64,000 bases of DNA from Prolixibacteraceae bacterium. Lineage in GTDB: Bacteria > Bacteroidota > Bacteroidia > Bacteroidales > Prolixibacteraceae. Numbering within the stretch: the stretch's first letter is position 1; the number at the start of each line of letters is the position of its first letter. The translations under genes were made by a program, and so were the position numbers. The notes below the pieces were generated by a model that worked only from the letters and a program-made list of their open reading frames with translations, was not told where the DNA came from and did no database searches. Positions 53,287-62,202 of the stretch are shown piece by piece. Where the stretch lies: positions 50,356-114,355 of the forward strand of contig JAIBEY010000087.1 of the NCBI GenBank assembly GCA_019459525.1, written 5' to 3'.

Positions 53287-54054
53287 TTAGAAATTTAAAA
53301 TCATTTTTGCTGCAAAAAGTCCCATAGCTATTGAAAAGGCAATCATTAATCCGTTCATGGCCCGAACCATGCCGTTTTGGATGTTTCCGTCCATAAGGTC
53401 GGTTACCGAGTTGATGAGCGGGATTCCGGGAACCAGGAAAAGTACCGAAGTAGCCAACGCTTTGTCGGGTTCTTTACCGATTTGGAAATGTTCGGCCAAT
53501 CCGGCAATTAAGGTTGCAGTAAAGGCTGCAAAAAACACGCACAGGTACGGGTTGAATTTCTTTTTCATGGCTTCCTGCCTGATGAACAATCCGGCAACAG
53601 TAGCCACAAAAGCAACAGTCATTTCAATAGCCCCGCCGCCAAAAATGTTGCAGAAGGCCGCACCAGCTAATCCAACCAGGCCTAAAACTACCAGTCGCGG
53701 ATAATGCGGAAGCGATTTCAGGCGGTGTAATTCTTCTGTTATTTGTGCAACCGACCAATTTTCTTCCCGAACATTCCAGCTTAAGTGGCTTATTCCGCTC
53801 ACGATACGAAAGTTAACGCCGTGAGGTGAAATGCGTTTCAGGCGGCTAAAAAAATGCTGCTGATCTTTTTCTGTGATCGTAAGCATCAGGGCACGCTGGG
53901 TAATCAGCAGTTCGATGCCATAACCCAATCCTTTGGCAATGCGTTCCATGGTAAGCCTCGTTCGGTGAGTACTGGCGCCCGAACTCATCAGCATAGAGCC
54001 AATTTCGAGTAACACATTGCCCACCAACTGCGAATCTTCTTTTAATCTCTTCAT
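53287..54054 (-). CDS. Threonine/serine exporter, ThrE subunit
   Basis: A 255-residue membrane protein of the ThrE (formerly DUF1212) family with about five spans and a cytoplasmic N-terminal region (MLMSSGASTHRTRLTMERIAKGLGY). The SVLFLVPGIPLINSVTDLMDGN motif is characteristic. Together with the 52782 gene it forms a split exporter. The ATG at 54054 (MKRLKEDSQ) was chosen; an upstream ATG at 54105 would add 17 residues. Confidence 0.9.
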   Translation of the reverse strand: MKRLKEDSQLVGNVLLEIGSMLMSSGASTHRTRLTMERIAKGLGYGIELLITQRALMLTITEKDQQHFFSRLKRISPHGVNFRIVSGISHLSWNVREENWSVAQITEELHRLKSLPHYPRLVVLGLVGLAGAAFCNIFGGGAIEMTVAFVATVAGLFIRQEAMKKKFNPYLCVFFAAFTATLIAGLAEHFQIGKEPDKALATSVLFLVPGIPLINSVTDLMDGNIQNGMVRAMNGLMIAFSIAMGLFAAKMILNF

Positions 54055-54196
54055 TTTCAGTAATTCTGTTCTGTTTGTAAGGGAATACAAAAGTAGGTGT
54101 TTCATTTTGCACCGCCTTTAGCTTAATCTTATATTACTCTTAACTCAATGAAAAGTTTACTAACTGTTTAAATTTCATTCATTTTAATTTTTCGGA

Positions 54197-54257
54197 TTAC
54201 CCCGAACCCTGAATGGAGCCTGAAAAATCAAAAAATCACCCTTCAGGGCCGGGGTAA
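54197..54257. repeat. Inverted repeat in the ThrE/FNR divergent region
   Basis: TTACCCC with GGGGTAA and CCCTGAA with TTCAGGG pair in nested arms around a 28-nt loop. It lies in the 307-nt gap (54055-54361) between divergent genes, which must also contain both promoters; nothing else stands out in the gap. It could be a terminator remnant or a control site. Confidence 0.6.
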
Positions 54258-54361
54258 ATTTTTTGATTTTGGGCATAGTTTCAAATTTTAAACAGTTTCT
54301 TACTTTCACTAAAAATAAACCTAAACTCCATTGACTTGTTATTCTGGAACAAAAATACGAC

Positions 54362-55042
54362 ATGCCCAAAGCCGAAGAATATAAAAATAACCCCATTGAA
54401 CTAGAAGAGGTTATTATTACTCAAAATCAGGAAATTTCGCCGGAGGTACATTTAATTTCGTGGAAACGAACGCAGCATTTTGTGCCGGGTCAGGTGGTAA
54501 AAATCACGCTCGATCGGGCCGTTCCTCCACGTATTTACAGCGTTTGCAGCGGAAATGACGATCCTGAAATAAGTGTGCTTTTTAATATTAAGGAAGATGG
54601 TGTGTTAACTCCCCCATTGTCGGCAGTAATTCCGGGCATGAAAATTTGGGCAACTCAACCGTACGGTAGTTTCAAGGACGGCAAAAAACCGGCCTGGTGG
54701 ATTGCAACCGGAACCGGAATTGCACCGTTTTACAGCATGTTCCGCTCCGGAATGTCTGAAAATAAAACCCTGATACACGGAGTCCGCCAACTCAATCAGT
54801 TTTATTTTGAAGACGAGCTGGAATGGGTCATGGGAGAGCGTTATGTGCGTTGCTGCTCCCGGGAACAGTCGTGCAATGTTTTTCCCGGACGGGTTACCCA
54901 ATACCTGAGCGAAATAAATGATCTTCCGACCGATATTAACTATTATCTTTGCGGCAAGGCTATCATGGTGGTTGAAGTGCGCGATTTGCTGATTTCAAGA
55001 GGCGTTCCGTACGAAAACATTCTGGCCGAAATTTATTTTTAA
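54362..55042 (+). CDS. FNR-type FAD/NAD(P) reductase
   Basis: A 226-residue flavoprotein of the ferredoxin-NADP reductase family. The FAD-binding RIYSVCSG (RxYS motif) is followed by the NAD(P)-binding ATGTGIAPFYSMFRSG and the C-terminal LAEIYF. Compared with the family, it is short and has no ferredoxin domain. It would transfer electrons between NAD(P)H and a one-electron carrier; the partner is unknown. Confidence 0.87.
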   Translation: MPKAEEYKNNPIELEEVIITQNQEISPEVHLISWKRTQHFVPGQVVKITLDRAVPPRIYSVCSGNDDPEISVLFNIKEDGVLTPPLSAVIPGMKIWATQPYGSFKDGKKPAWWIATGTGIAPFYSMFRSGMSENKTLIHGVRQLNQFYFEDELEWVMGERYVRCCSREQSCNVFPGRVTQYLSEINDLPTDINYYLCGKAIMVVEVRDLLISRGVPYENILAEIYF

Positions 55043-55051
55043 ATACGCTAT

Positions 55052-55116
55052 AACCACATAGACACATAGTCCACATAGAAAATTAATAACTATGTGAACT
55101 ATGTGCCTATGTGGTT
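55052..55116. repeat. 27-bp-arm inverted repeat of CACATAG motifs
   Basis: Arms of 27 nt pair at 25 positions, with both mismatches being G-U compatible; the left arm carries three CACATAG motifs about ten nt apart (55055, 55063, 55072). The loop is 11 nt and AT-rich. It lies between the FNR gene and rlmN. A TTTAAAAAT follows on the plus strand. This could terminate the FNR gene or be a dispersed palindromic element. Confidence 0.75.
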
Positions 55117-55218
55117 TAAAAATAAACAGATGAAACGAGCCATGAGGAAAGCTTTCCACACATGAGGATGACTATTCGGCGAGTTCCATATGGCAGTTAA
55201 AAAACAAATTATAGACAT

Positions 55219-56238
55219 ATGAAAGAAGCTCTTTTCGGAAAAACGCTCGATGAACTGACTGCCCTGGCTGTTGAAATTGGATTGCCCAAATTTACAGGCA
55301 AACAACTAGCCGAATGGCTGTACCAGAAAGATATCCAGTCGATTGACGAAATGACCAACCTCTCGAAGAAAAACCGGGAGTTGCTGAGCAGCAAATACGA
55401 ATTTGGGCTGGTCGATTCGACCAAAGTTCAGGAAAGCATCGACGGAACCAAAAAATATTTGTTCCCAACGGCCAAAGGTAAATTCATTGAAACGGCTATG
55501 ATTCCGGATGACGACCGCAAAACGGTTTGTGTATCGTCGCAGGTGGGTTGCAAAATGGGCTGCTTGTTCTGCATGACTGCCAAACAAGGTTTTCAGGGAC
55601 AATTAACGGCCGGCGAAATTGTGAATCAGATCCGCAATATTCCTGAACGGCACGAAGTAACCAACATTGTTTATATGGGTATGGGCGAGCCGTTCGACAA
55701 CTTGGAGCAGGTGTTGAAAAGCCTTGAAATACTGACTTCGGAATGGGGTTTTGCCATGAGTCCGCGGCGAATAACGGTTTCAACGATTGGCATTGTGCCC
55801 GGAATGGTAACTTTCCTGAATCGGTCGGAAGCGCATCTGGCTGTGAGTATGCACACCCCGTTCGACGACGAACGTCAAAAACTGATGCCGGTACAGGTGG
55901 CTTATCCGCTGGCCGAAGTAATCCGCGAAATTAAAAGCTGGGACTTTGGCCGCCAGCGCCGCGTTTCGTTCGAATACATTGTGTTTAAAGGATTGAACGA
56001 TTCGCCCCGTCATGTTCAGGAATTGTGCAAAATTCTGAATGGCATCAAATGCCGCATCAACCTCATCCGCTTCCATCCCATTCCAGGCACACCGCTCGAA
56101 GGAACCGACGAAGCTACTCTCCAAAAATTTAAAGAACTACTCAACGACAAAGGCATTTTAACCACTATCCGCGCCAGTCGCGGTCAGGATATTTACGCCG
56201 CCTGCGGGTTGCTGAGTACGAAGGAGATGTTGGGGTAG
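55219..56238 (+). CDS. rlmN: 23S rRNA (adenine-2503-C2)-methyltransferase
   Basis: A 339-residue radical SAM methyltransferase that makes 2-methyladenosine at A2503 of 23S rRNA and A37 of some tRNAs. The cluster-binding CxxxCxxC motif is at Cys111, Cys115 and Cys118 (QVGCKMGCLFCM), and the second catalytic cysteine is Cys329 (YAACGLL). Normal length. It starts with MKEALFGKTLDELT. Confidence 0.96.
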   Translation: MKEALFGKTLDELTALAVEIGLPKFTGKQLAEWLYQKDIQSIDEMTNLSKKNRELLSSKYEFGLVDSTKVQESIDGTKKYLFPTAKGKFIETAMIPDDDRKTVCVSSQVGCKMGCLFCMTAKQGFQGQLTAGEIVNQIRNIPERHEVTNIVYMGMGEPFDNLEQVLKSLEILTSEWGFAMSPRRITVSTIGIVPGMVTFLNRSEAHLAVSMHTPFDDERQKLMPVQVAYPLAEVIREIKSWDFGRQRRVSFEYIVFKGLNDSPRHVQELCKILNGIKCRINLIRFHPIPGTPLEGTDEATLQKFKELLNDKGILTTIRASRGQDIYAACGLLSTKEMLG

Positions 56239-56457
56239 AAGGGGATTCTGGTTTTAAGATTCAAATTACAAGTTGGCAGCAATACGTATTGCGGTTTTAA
56301 AGAGAGTAATGTATGAACCGATATTTGTTCAAATCGTTCAACTCATGTTAAACTTTTGATATCAAAAAGTGTTATAGAAGATGTTTTAACAATCATGTAT
56401 CGAATTTTGATACATTTGTGGAGCTCATCTTTCCTTAATTAGGAAGAAGGAGTTTCG

Positions 56458-56489
56458 GAGGACGATACATCTTGATATGTACCGTCCTC
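56458..56489 (-). terminator. Hairpin at the end of the defence operon
   Basis: GAGGACGATACAT and ATGTACCGTCCTC pair at 12 of 13 positions around a 6-nt loop, 8 nt after the last stop of the minus-strand operon. There is no T-run, so it may be an RNA-stability or partial termination element. Confidence 0.6.
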
Positions 56490-56496
56490 TGCGGTT

Positions 56497-57027
56497 TTAT
56501 AGCAGTTGAGGTAATTTGCTTTTCATTTTCTTTTGCATCATTTTTTCTCCATACGAACGATTTAAGAAGTAAGCTGAAAGCAAATAGTAGTCTTTACCGC
56601 TTCGCTGAGGTTCCATCACAATCACATATTTCTGCTTGTGGTCATATATATAAGTTCGAAAAGCATTTCTTCCGTTTATTCGTTCTTCGGTGCTAAATAC
56701 CGAAATAACATCCTTAAGCCGCTCTTCGAAATGGAATTTCACCCAATGTATTCTTTGTGAGCGATGTATTTCGAATATACGCCTTTTATAAGTCTTACCA
56801 TCGGAATCAGTTTCCTCAATTTCTTCTGTTGTCAAATGGCGAAATAATAGTTGCATGGCGGGTTCTTCTCCTTTAATTGGCCTTATGACTTTTGTTCGAA
56901 ACCTCAAATCCGGATTGTCTTCAATGTCGCGTTTGAAAACAGCTTTAAGCGATATGTTTCGATCTGGTTCAGCAAGATGCCCAATTTCAAGTAATTCCGG
57001 ATATTTTTTAAGAAGGTTCAGCGGCAT
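56497..57027 (-). CDS. Hypothetical protein, possible PBECR/RelE-like nuclease
   Basis: A 176-residue protein, last gene of the restriction-modification operon, starting 5 nt after the DUF3800 gene. I do not recognise its family for certain. The C-terminal half reads FRTYIYDHKQKYVIVMEPQRSGKDYYLLSAYFLNRSYGEKM, in pieces, resembling phage-associated Barnase/EndoU/ColicinE5/RelE-like nucleases in strand order and closing helix. A basic C-terminus (KKMKSKLPQLL) would suit RNA contact. The first half is helical. The ATG at 57027 was chosen; an upstream ATG at 57090 is possible but would overlap DUF3800. Confidence 0.5.
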   Translation of the reverse strand: MPLNLLKKYPELLEIGHLAEPDRNISLKAVFKRDIEDNPDLRFRTKVIRPIKGEEPAMQLLFRHLTTEEIEETDSDGKTYKRRIFEIHRSQRIHWVKFHFEERLKDVISVFSTEERINGRNAFRTYIYDHKQKYVIVMEPQRSGKDYYLLSAYFLNRSYGEKMMQKKMKSKLPQLL

Positions 57028-57032
57028 ATTGC

Positions 57033-57707
57033 TTATTTTAATTCTATAAAAAACAGGTTGAACTTCTCGGTGTTCCGAGGTGTCGAACAATCCAATGATC
57101 GATTGGCGTGTCTCTTGATTTTTTCAATGATCTTAAGTTTTGCAATCATCTTCTTTTCACCACGTAAATTGTAATTAAGAGCGCCCATAATTACATCGGT
57201 TAATTGAAGTAAGACACTTTCGTGAGAATGTATGAACTGAAGATTGCGGATATTTCCATATTGGACATTCAGTATTTCACGTAGTTTTTTATTTTTACGG
57301 TAACTACAGGTATCTTTTATATCCAGGTAAATATTATAAGTGTACTCCATATTAATTTTGTGATGAAGCAATTGGTAATACATTCGGTAATAAAAATCGT
57401 TGTAGGTGAATTCTAATTTCTCGTTGTTAATTTGCGACTTGTTTACAATGACTGCTCTGAAATTCAAATCGGTAGCAAAAAAATAATCAATCAGTTCTGA
57501 GTAGAATGGATAGTTTGATTCTGAAAGTTTTGACCACTTTATTTCTCCTTTGAAATGATGTTTCTCGCGAAGGTGATAGATATGTTGCGAGTGCAGTTTA
57601 ACCTGATTCCATGCTGAACTGATATAAGCAATAATCATATACGGAAAACCATCGTTTTCGAGATGAGTGCTTTCGTCGCAGTAAAAGTTAAACGTTTTTT
57701 GTTGCAT
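57033..57707 (-). CDS. DUF3800 domain protein
   Basis: A 224-residue member of the DUF3800 family, whose fold resembles RNase H. The acidic start YCDEST (Asp11, Glu12) and the later ESVLLQLTDVIMGAL (Glu and Asp) are the conserved positions and could bind metal. DUF3800 genes are often found in defence islands and mobile elements. It is 28 nt after the specificity subunit and 5 nt before the next gene, so it belongs to this operon. Function unproven. Confidence 0.88.
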   Translation of the reverse strand: MQQKTFNFYCDESTHLENDGFPYMIIAYISSAWNQVKLHSQHIYHLREKHHFKGEIKWSKLSESNYPFYSELIDYFFATDLNFRAVIVNKSQINNEKLEFTYNDFYYRMYYQLLHHKINMEYTYNIYLDIKDTCSYRKNKKLREILNVQYGNIRNLQFIHSHESVLLQLTDVIMGALNYNLRGEKKMIAKLKIIEKIKRHANRSLDCSTPRNTEKFNLFFIELK

Positions 57708-57735
57708 CGTTATTTTTTTTATCGTTAATAGGGGC

Positions 57736-59169
57736 TTATTCCCCCAATATCATTTTCTCTACTTCGCGTTTGGCTTCTTCCAACACCCTCGCGGCTTCGT
57801 GCTGCAAGGCTTTGGCCCGGCTGTGGATGTTTTGAATATGAATGGCTATCTCGCTTTGCTTTTTGATTGGTGGAAGTGGAATTTTTAGGGACTTCAATAA
57901 TTCAAGTCCTATACCTGATTGATTATTCCAGTTTGTGCAGATTGAATAAAAGACCTTATTCTTTTGATAGATATTTAAAATTACCCAAAGGAAGTCGGGT
58001 ACTAATTTATTCTGGTCAACCTTAATTCGCGTTATATGATTCGAATAGCAAAGTTCTTTTTGCTCCTTTAAGATCGCGGTTTTGCCAACTAATTCTTGGC
58101 TATTTGTATTATTAAATAAAACATCATCAACATCTAAAGTGTCTGCTTTGGCTTCAAATGGGAGATAGATATTCCGATCAAATTTTAATAACCCATTTTC
58201 ATCAATATTGGTAGGGCGGATCTGGATAATGCCATTCTGACCAATAGCCTGATCTTGTTTCCCCGCACCAACGCCTGATTTAAAACTTATGGAAACAGAC
58301 TTTAACGGCACACTTGAATATTTACCTGAATAAAATAGCATCAAATCGGAAGCATAGAAAATAGAATCCAATCGTTCGCCTGCCAATTCGCTATATCTTT
58401 TGGTAAAAATCCGCTTCTCCAACGAATTAACCTGCTCCGGCAAGCTTATCCCCAATTCGCCCAACAAATAAGTGTCTATGCTTTCCAATAAGGCTTTGGC
58501 TTCGGCTTCTTTTTGCTGCTTTTTACTTATACCGTAACGATAGACCTGTACAATCTCCTTTTGATACTCTATATCTGGGGTTGGAAGTTTTAGCATAGCT
58601 AAATCGGATAAATTCAAACGTTGTTGAATCGCTCCTCTTTTTTCTAACTCTAACAAGGAAAATCCAAGGTTCGTGTCTAAAAGTGCCTGTACAAAACTGG
58701 GTAATATTTTTGCCTTTTCTTTTTGTCTTAATATACCGACCGCTCTGTTAGCAGTGCATATTGGATAGCTTTCAGGAACAATTGCCGTTGCTCCAAGTGA
58801 TGCCATTATAGAAAACAGTAAATCACCGGGATAAATATGACATCTCTTTACACATTGGAAATACTCGTCTGTTACAAAGATTGGATTTTCATCGATTATT
58901 GTGTTTCCTTTTAAATCCTGGGATCTCAAGTATCGCTTACCATTTGAACTGTCAGCAATCGCATTAGCAGGTAATTTATCATGATCCCCATCTTTTACAA
59001 AAAATGAGTTACCAATCTTTTCTAAAGGGAATTTAAAATTGCTTAGAACTTTTTCCTTCAATTTGTAAAATGTTGGATCATATCTTCCGTCCAGTTCCGA
59101 TTGTTTGATCAGAAAGATTTTATTGGGATCGACTGTAGTTGGTAAATTATACATACTCGATGGATTCAA
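57736..59169 (-). CDS. Restriction-modification specificity subunit (HsdS-like)
   Basis: A 477-residue S subunit with two target-recognition regions separated and followed by the coiled spacer helices (AEAKALLESIDTYLLGELG in the middle and EAARVLEEAKREVEKMILGE at the end). Each recognition region reads one half of a bipartite DNA site. The ORF starts 23 nt inside the 3' end of the fused nuclease-methylase gene, so the two are translationally coupled. Partner of the 59147-61318 protein. Confidence 0.9.
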   Translation of the reverse strand: MNPSSMYNLPTTVDPNKIFLIKQSELDGRYDPTFYKLKEKVLSNFKFPLEKIGNSFFVKDGDHDKLPANAIADSSNGKRYLRSQDLKGNTIIDENPIFVTDEYFQCVKRCHIYPGDLLFSIMASLGATAIVPESYPICTANRAVGILRQKEKAKILPSFVQALLDTNLGFSLLELEKRGAIQQRLNLSDLAMLKLPTPDIEYQKEIVQVYRYGISKKQQKEAEAKALLESIDTYLLGELGISLPEQVNSLEKRIFTKRYSELAGERLDSIFYASDLMLFYSGKYSSVPLKSVSISFKSGVGAGKQDQAIGQNGIIQIRPTNIDENGLLKFDRNIYLPFEAKADTLDVDDVLFNNTNSQELVGKTAILKEQKELCYSNHITRIKVDQNKLVPDFLWVILNIYQKNKVFYSICTNWNNQSGIGLELLKSLKIPLPPIKKQSEIAIHIQNIHSRAKALQHEAARVLEEAKREVEKMILGE

Positions 59170-61318
59170 TAAATTTTGTCAACTCTTCGCCAATTACGTC
59201 CAGTTCGTTGTTGTTGGTGGGTTTGCCGGTGGCATCGTAACCAATGTCGTCGGCAATGGCCATAAAGATGGGGTAATCGGGCAACTCGCGTTGTTTGGCT
59301 TGCTGGTAGGCTTCCTGTAATTGCTCTTTCAGGTCGTTTACTTTTTCAGTATAAAAAGCGTTCAGTTCATCTTTCCACACTTTGTAATCTTCTGTCTTTT
59401 TAAGTTCGGCAACCGAGATGGCCGCGCTGTATTCGAGGCCGGTCAACTCTTTCAGCTTTTTAGCCTTTTCTTTTTCCCATGCTTCCAATTGTCCATGATA
59501 ATTAAACTGCTCTTTCAATCTGATTTGTATCGCGGCCTTTTGGTTGCTTAACTTTTCGGTGTGAGCATTTGAATACTTTTTCAGGAACAACACCGAGCTT
59601 TTAACACCTGCCCCGGTTGCCGAAAAAGCGGTTTGTGGCATGGAAACCACAGCTACAATGCGGAATTTATCTTCGATACCGTCGCGCACATATTGCAGCG
59701 AACTGTTGGTGAGGATGCCGTCGGGTAACACAATGCCCAAATAACCACCTTCGGCCAGGAAGTTGTGGCATTGCTCGATAAAGAGTATTTCGGTGCTTTG
59801 GTTTTCGCGCTTTTCGATGATTGTTTTCCCTTTGGTATCGAACCAATCGGGGTCTTTCTTGCCAAAGTCGTAACTACCCAGATACGCTTTTTCCGATTTC
59901 CGGATGGAAGAACCAAAAGGCGGGTTGGTGATGATAAAATTGAAACGGTTGTACTGGAATCCCGTGTTTTTAGTGAGCTTCTCTATTTCAGAAGGATTTA
60001 ATAATCCGTCGGCAGTAATTACATTGGTGTGCCCGTCATCGTGAAGAATCATGTTCATTTTGGCGGCACGCGATATTTGTTCGTTTATTTCGATGCCATA
60101 CAAATTCTTTTCGGCAAAGTCGTGCCAGAATTTATAGTGCTTCAATTGTTGTTTGGGATCGGTCTTGTGCTTTGGATAAAGTGCATCGGCTTGTTTGCGA
60201 ACCTTGTCGAGGCAATAGAGCAAAAAGCCGCCGCTGCCGCAAGAAGTATCGAGTACCAGCGAATCGTTTTTAACCGGAAGCACATCGGTAGCAAATTTCA
60301 CAATGGGACGGGGCGTAAAGTATTGCCCGAAGTTTCCACGGAAAAACGAATCCATAAATGTTTCGAAAGCGCGTCCTTTGCTGTCAAGGTCGGTTTCGCT
60401 CAGGTTAATTTTCTCCAGATATCCCACCACCGTACGAATCTTTTCTGCTGTCAGGCGGATGTCGTCGCGGAACACTTCAGCATCTCGTTTCCGGCCTTCC
60501 TCATACAAAGCTTTCACGCGTTGCATTAGGTTTTCATTTTCCATCCGGCGGCGTTTGGCAGGGTCAGGCTCATCTTCCGAATCAACCGTTATAATCTGGA
60601 AATCGTAAGGTTGTCCGGGTTTTCGGTCTTTACGTTCGTCCCATATTTTGCAGAAAATCAATTTATCCAGTTCGTCAAAAGCTTCCGAAGGGTTCAATTG
60701 TCCGCCAGCCCAAAGTGCATCATGCGCCTGCTTAAACCGGCGGGTCAGCTCATCTTGCCCGATCACTGAAATCGAAAAATAGTTCTGTTTGTTATCCTCC
60801 ACCGACAGAGTTTCGGCTTCGTAAACAAATTTATAATTGGCCAGTTTCTTTACCCCAAAACGCGGAATGTCGGGTTGCGAAACGCGGGTGTTTTTCTTTT
60901 TATCGACCTCGTAATATTCATCTTTCAAGCCCGATGTAATCCACACATATTTTACATCGTTAGGCAAAGCATACGCATAGCTGTACGATTGTTCGATGGC
61001 TTGCAAAAATTCCTGCTCGCTTACTTCCTGCTTTTTGCATTCGACCAAAATGTGGGGCTGTGTACATTCGTCGTCGTTATACACAATGATATCAGCCTCT
61101 TTGGATTCCGATCCCATCTTCACCGTTACAAACTGCTGGATGCGTTGAGGACTATAACCGTATTGAAGTACTAATTTCAGGAATGTTTCGGCCTGTACTT
61201 TTTCTTCCGGATTATTGTAGTTGCGCTTTTTGTTTTGATGAATGTAGTAAATGGTTTTCCGTTCTTCATCGAAACTGATAAAGCCCATTTCCAGGCCAAT
61301 ATTGATGATGTCTTCCAT
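59147..61318 (-). CDS. Fused PD-(D/E)xK nuclease and N6-adenine methyltransferase
   Basis: A 723-residue fusion. The N-terminal 100 residues resemble the nuclease domain of HsdR (HSDR_N): ADIIVYNDDE and HILVECKK give Asp76, Glu93 and Lys95 of a PD-(D/E)xK site. A helical linker leads to an HsdM-type methyltransferase: GNFGQYFTPRPIVKF, SAM motif I DTSCGSGGF (357-365), and catalytic NPPFG (465-469). No helicase domain is present. With the separate S subunit this matches the layout of BcgI-type (type IIB/IIC) enzymes, where a single RM subunit both cuts and methylates. It heads the four-gene operon. Confidence 0.92.
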   Translation of the reverse strand: MEDIINIGLEMGFISFDEERKTIYYIHQNKKRNYNNPEEKVQAETFLKLVLQYGYSPQRIQQFVTVKMGSESKEADIIVYNDDECTQPHILVECKKQEVSEQEFLQAIEQSYSYAYALPNDVKYVWITSGLKDEYYEVDKKKNTRVSQPDIPRFGVKKLANYKFVYEAETLSVEDNKQNYFSISVIGQDELTRRFKQAHDALWAGGQLNPSEAFDELDKLIFCKIWDERKDRKPGQPYDFQIITVDSEDEPDPAKRRRMENENLMQRVKALYEEGRKRDAEVFRDDIRLTAEKIRTVVGYLEKINLSETDLDSKGRAFETFMDSFFRGNFGQYFTPRPIVKFATDVLPVKNDSLVLDTSCGSGGFLLYCLDKVRKQADALYPKHKTDPKQQLKHYKFWHDFAEKNLYGIEINEQISRAAKMNMILHDDGHTNVITADGLLNPSEIEKLTKNTGFQYNRFNFIITNPPFGSSIRKSEKAYLGSYDFGKKDPDWFDTKGKTIIEKRENQSTEILFIEQCHNFLAEGGYLGIVLPDGILTNSSLQYVRDGIEDKFRIVAVVSMPQTAFSATGAGVKSSVLFLKKYSNAHTEKLSNQKAAIQIRLKEQFNYHGQLEAWEKEKAKKLKELTGLEYSAAISVAELKKTEDYKVWKDELNAFYTEKVNDLKEQLQEAYQQAKQRELPDYPIFMAIADDIGYDATGKPTNNNELDVIGEELTKFIESIEYV

Positions 61319-61653
61319 ATCGTTGTGGTGCTTTTCTTTCTGATTATCATTCTTCGGTCAAATGTAATCATAGCCAATTAAACACCAGCCACAGCGAACA
61401 GCTATTTTAGGGTTGGAAAATTCAAAAATCAAAAAAATAGGGCAATGGAAGCCAATCCGGGGTTTCATCCTGAATGAAAATTTGCGTTTCATTTGTTAAA
61501 TCGCCCCCTTCATCACGAATTTTGACACTTTCAGAAAATTCCGGAGTTGCCTTAATTATAATTCAACAGTCATTTTGTAAATTAGGTAAGTAGCTCATCG
61601 TCTGTGGATGAGCAAAATAAAATCAATAAAAAATAACCTTAAAAATTTGTTTT
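61319..61653. other. Divergent intergenic region upstream of the defence operon
   Basis: 335 nt between divergent genes. A hairpin, GCTCATC with GATGAGC around a 7-nt loop (61593-61613), lies in the leader of the 61654 gene and could be a control element of that gene. The rest is AT-rich with no clear -7 box. It must carry the defence-operon promoter. Confidence 0.5.
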
Positions 61654-62130
61654 ATGAGTGACACAAATCGCTATTCATCGGTCATTCCGCCAGAAGTTGC
61701 TGAACAGGCCAAAGATTTTTTTCGCCAGGGCGCTGAGGTCCTGGCTCCTTACCTGATTAATTTAACTCCGGACGAAAGGATACAGTTGCCCAAAATGGGA
61801 GACAAGTCGGTACCGTTTGTAACCAAAGGCGCCGAATACCTTCGGATACCAAATTCACCAGCTCCTCCTTATCTTAATCCGGAAGATTTGATTGTTGATC
61901 TTAACGCTTTTGAAACCATTCGCCAAATCAGGCAGATTGTACAACCAATTGCTGATATGTTGGATGATACCATGTTGCTGTGTGGAAGTGAAGCGTATGT
62001 AGCCGTTCTGGCGTTTTACACTTATCTGAAAGGGGCTGCCAAAATGAATGTACCGGGAGCCAAAACCATCTACGATGATTTGAGCGCACGTTTCCCATCG
62101 CGACCAGCGAAAAAAGAGAAAATAGCTTAA
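61654..62130 (+). CDS. Conserved hypothetical protein
   Basis: A 158-residue soluble protein (MSDTNRYSSVIPPEVAEQ...) with no signal peptide or membrane span. It contains mostly helical segments with an alternating charge pattern, for example DDTMLLCGSEAYVAVLAFYTYLKGAAKM. I recognise it as a hypothetical family that recurs in Bacteroidota, but the function is unknown. It is followed by a strong terminator and a repeat array. Confidence 0.7.
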   Translation: MSDTNRYSSVIPPEVAEQAKDFFRQGAEVLAPYLINLTPDERIQLPKMGDKSVPFVTKGAEYLRIPNSPAPPYLNPEDLIVDLNAFETIRQIRQIVQPIADMLDDTMLLCGSEAYVAVLAFYTYLKGAAKMNVPGAKTIYDDLSARFPSRPAKKEKIA

Positions 62131-62134
62131 TTCG

Positions 62135-62166
62135 AAAAACCCCGGACACAGACTCCGGGGTTTTTT
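62135..62166 (+). terminator. Intrinsic terminator of the 61654 gene
   Basis: CCCCGGA and TCCGGGG form the core of a hairpin extended by A and T runs, followed by six T. Confidence 0.93.
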
Positions 62167-62202
62167 ATGGGTTTTCTGTTGGCAAAATCATATCACCTCG
62201 GA

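Noticed and set aside
59147..61318. Classical type I system with missing hsdR
   Set aside because: The methylase itself carries a nuclease domain with Asp, Glu and Lys, so a separate HsdR is not needed; no helicase fragment is seen.
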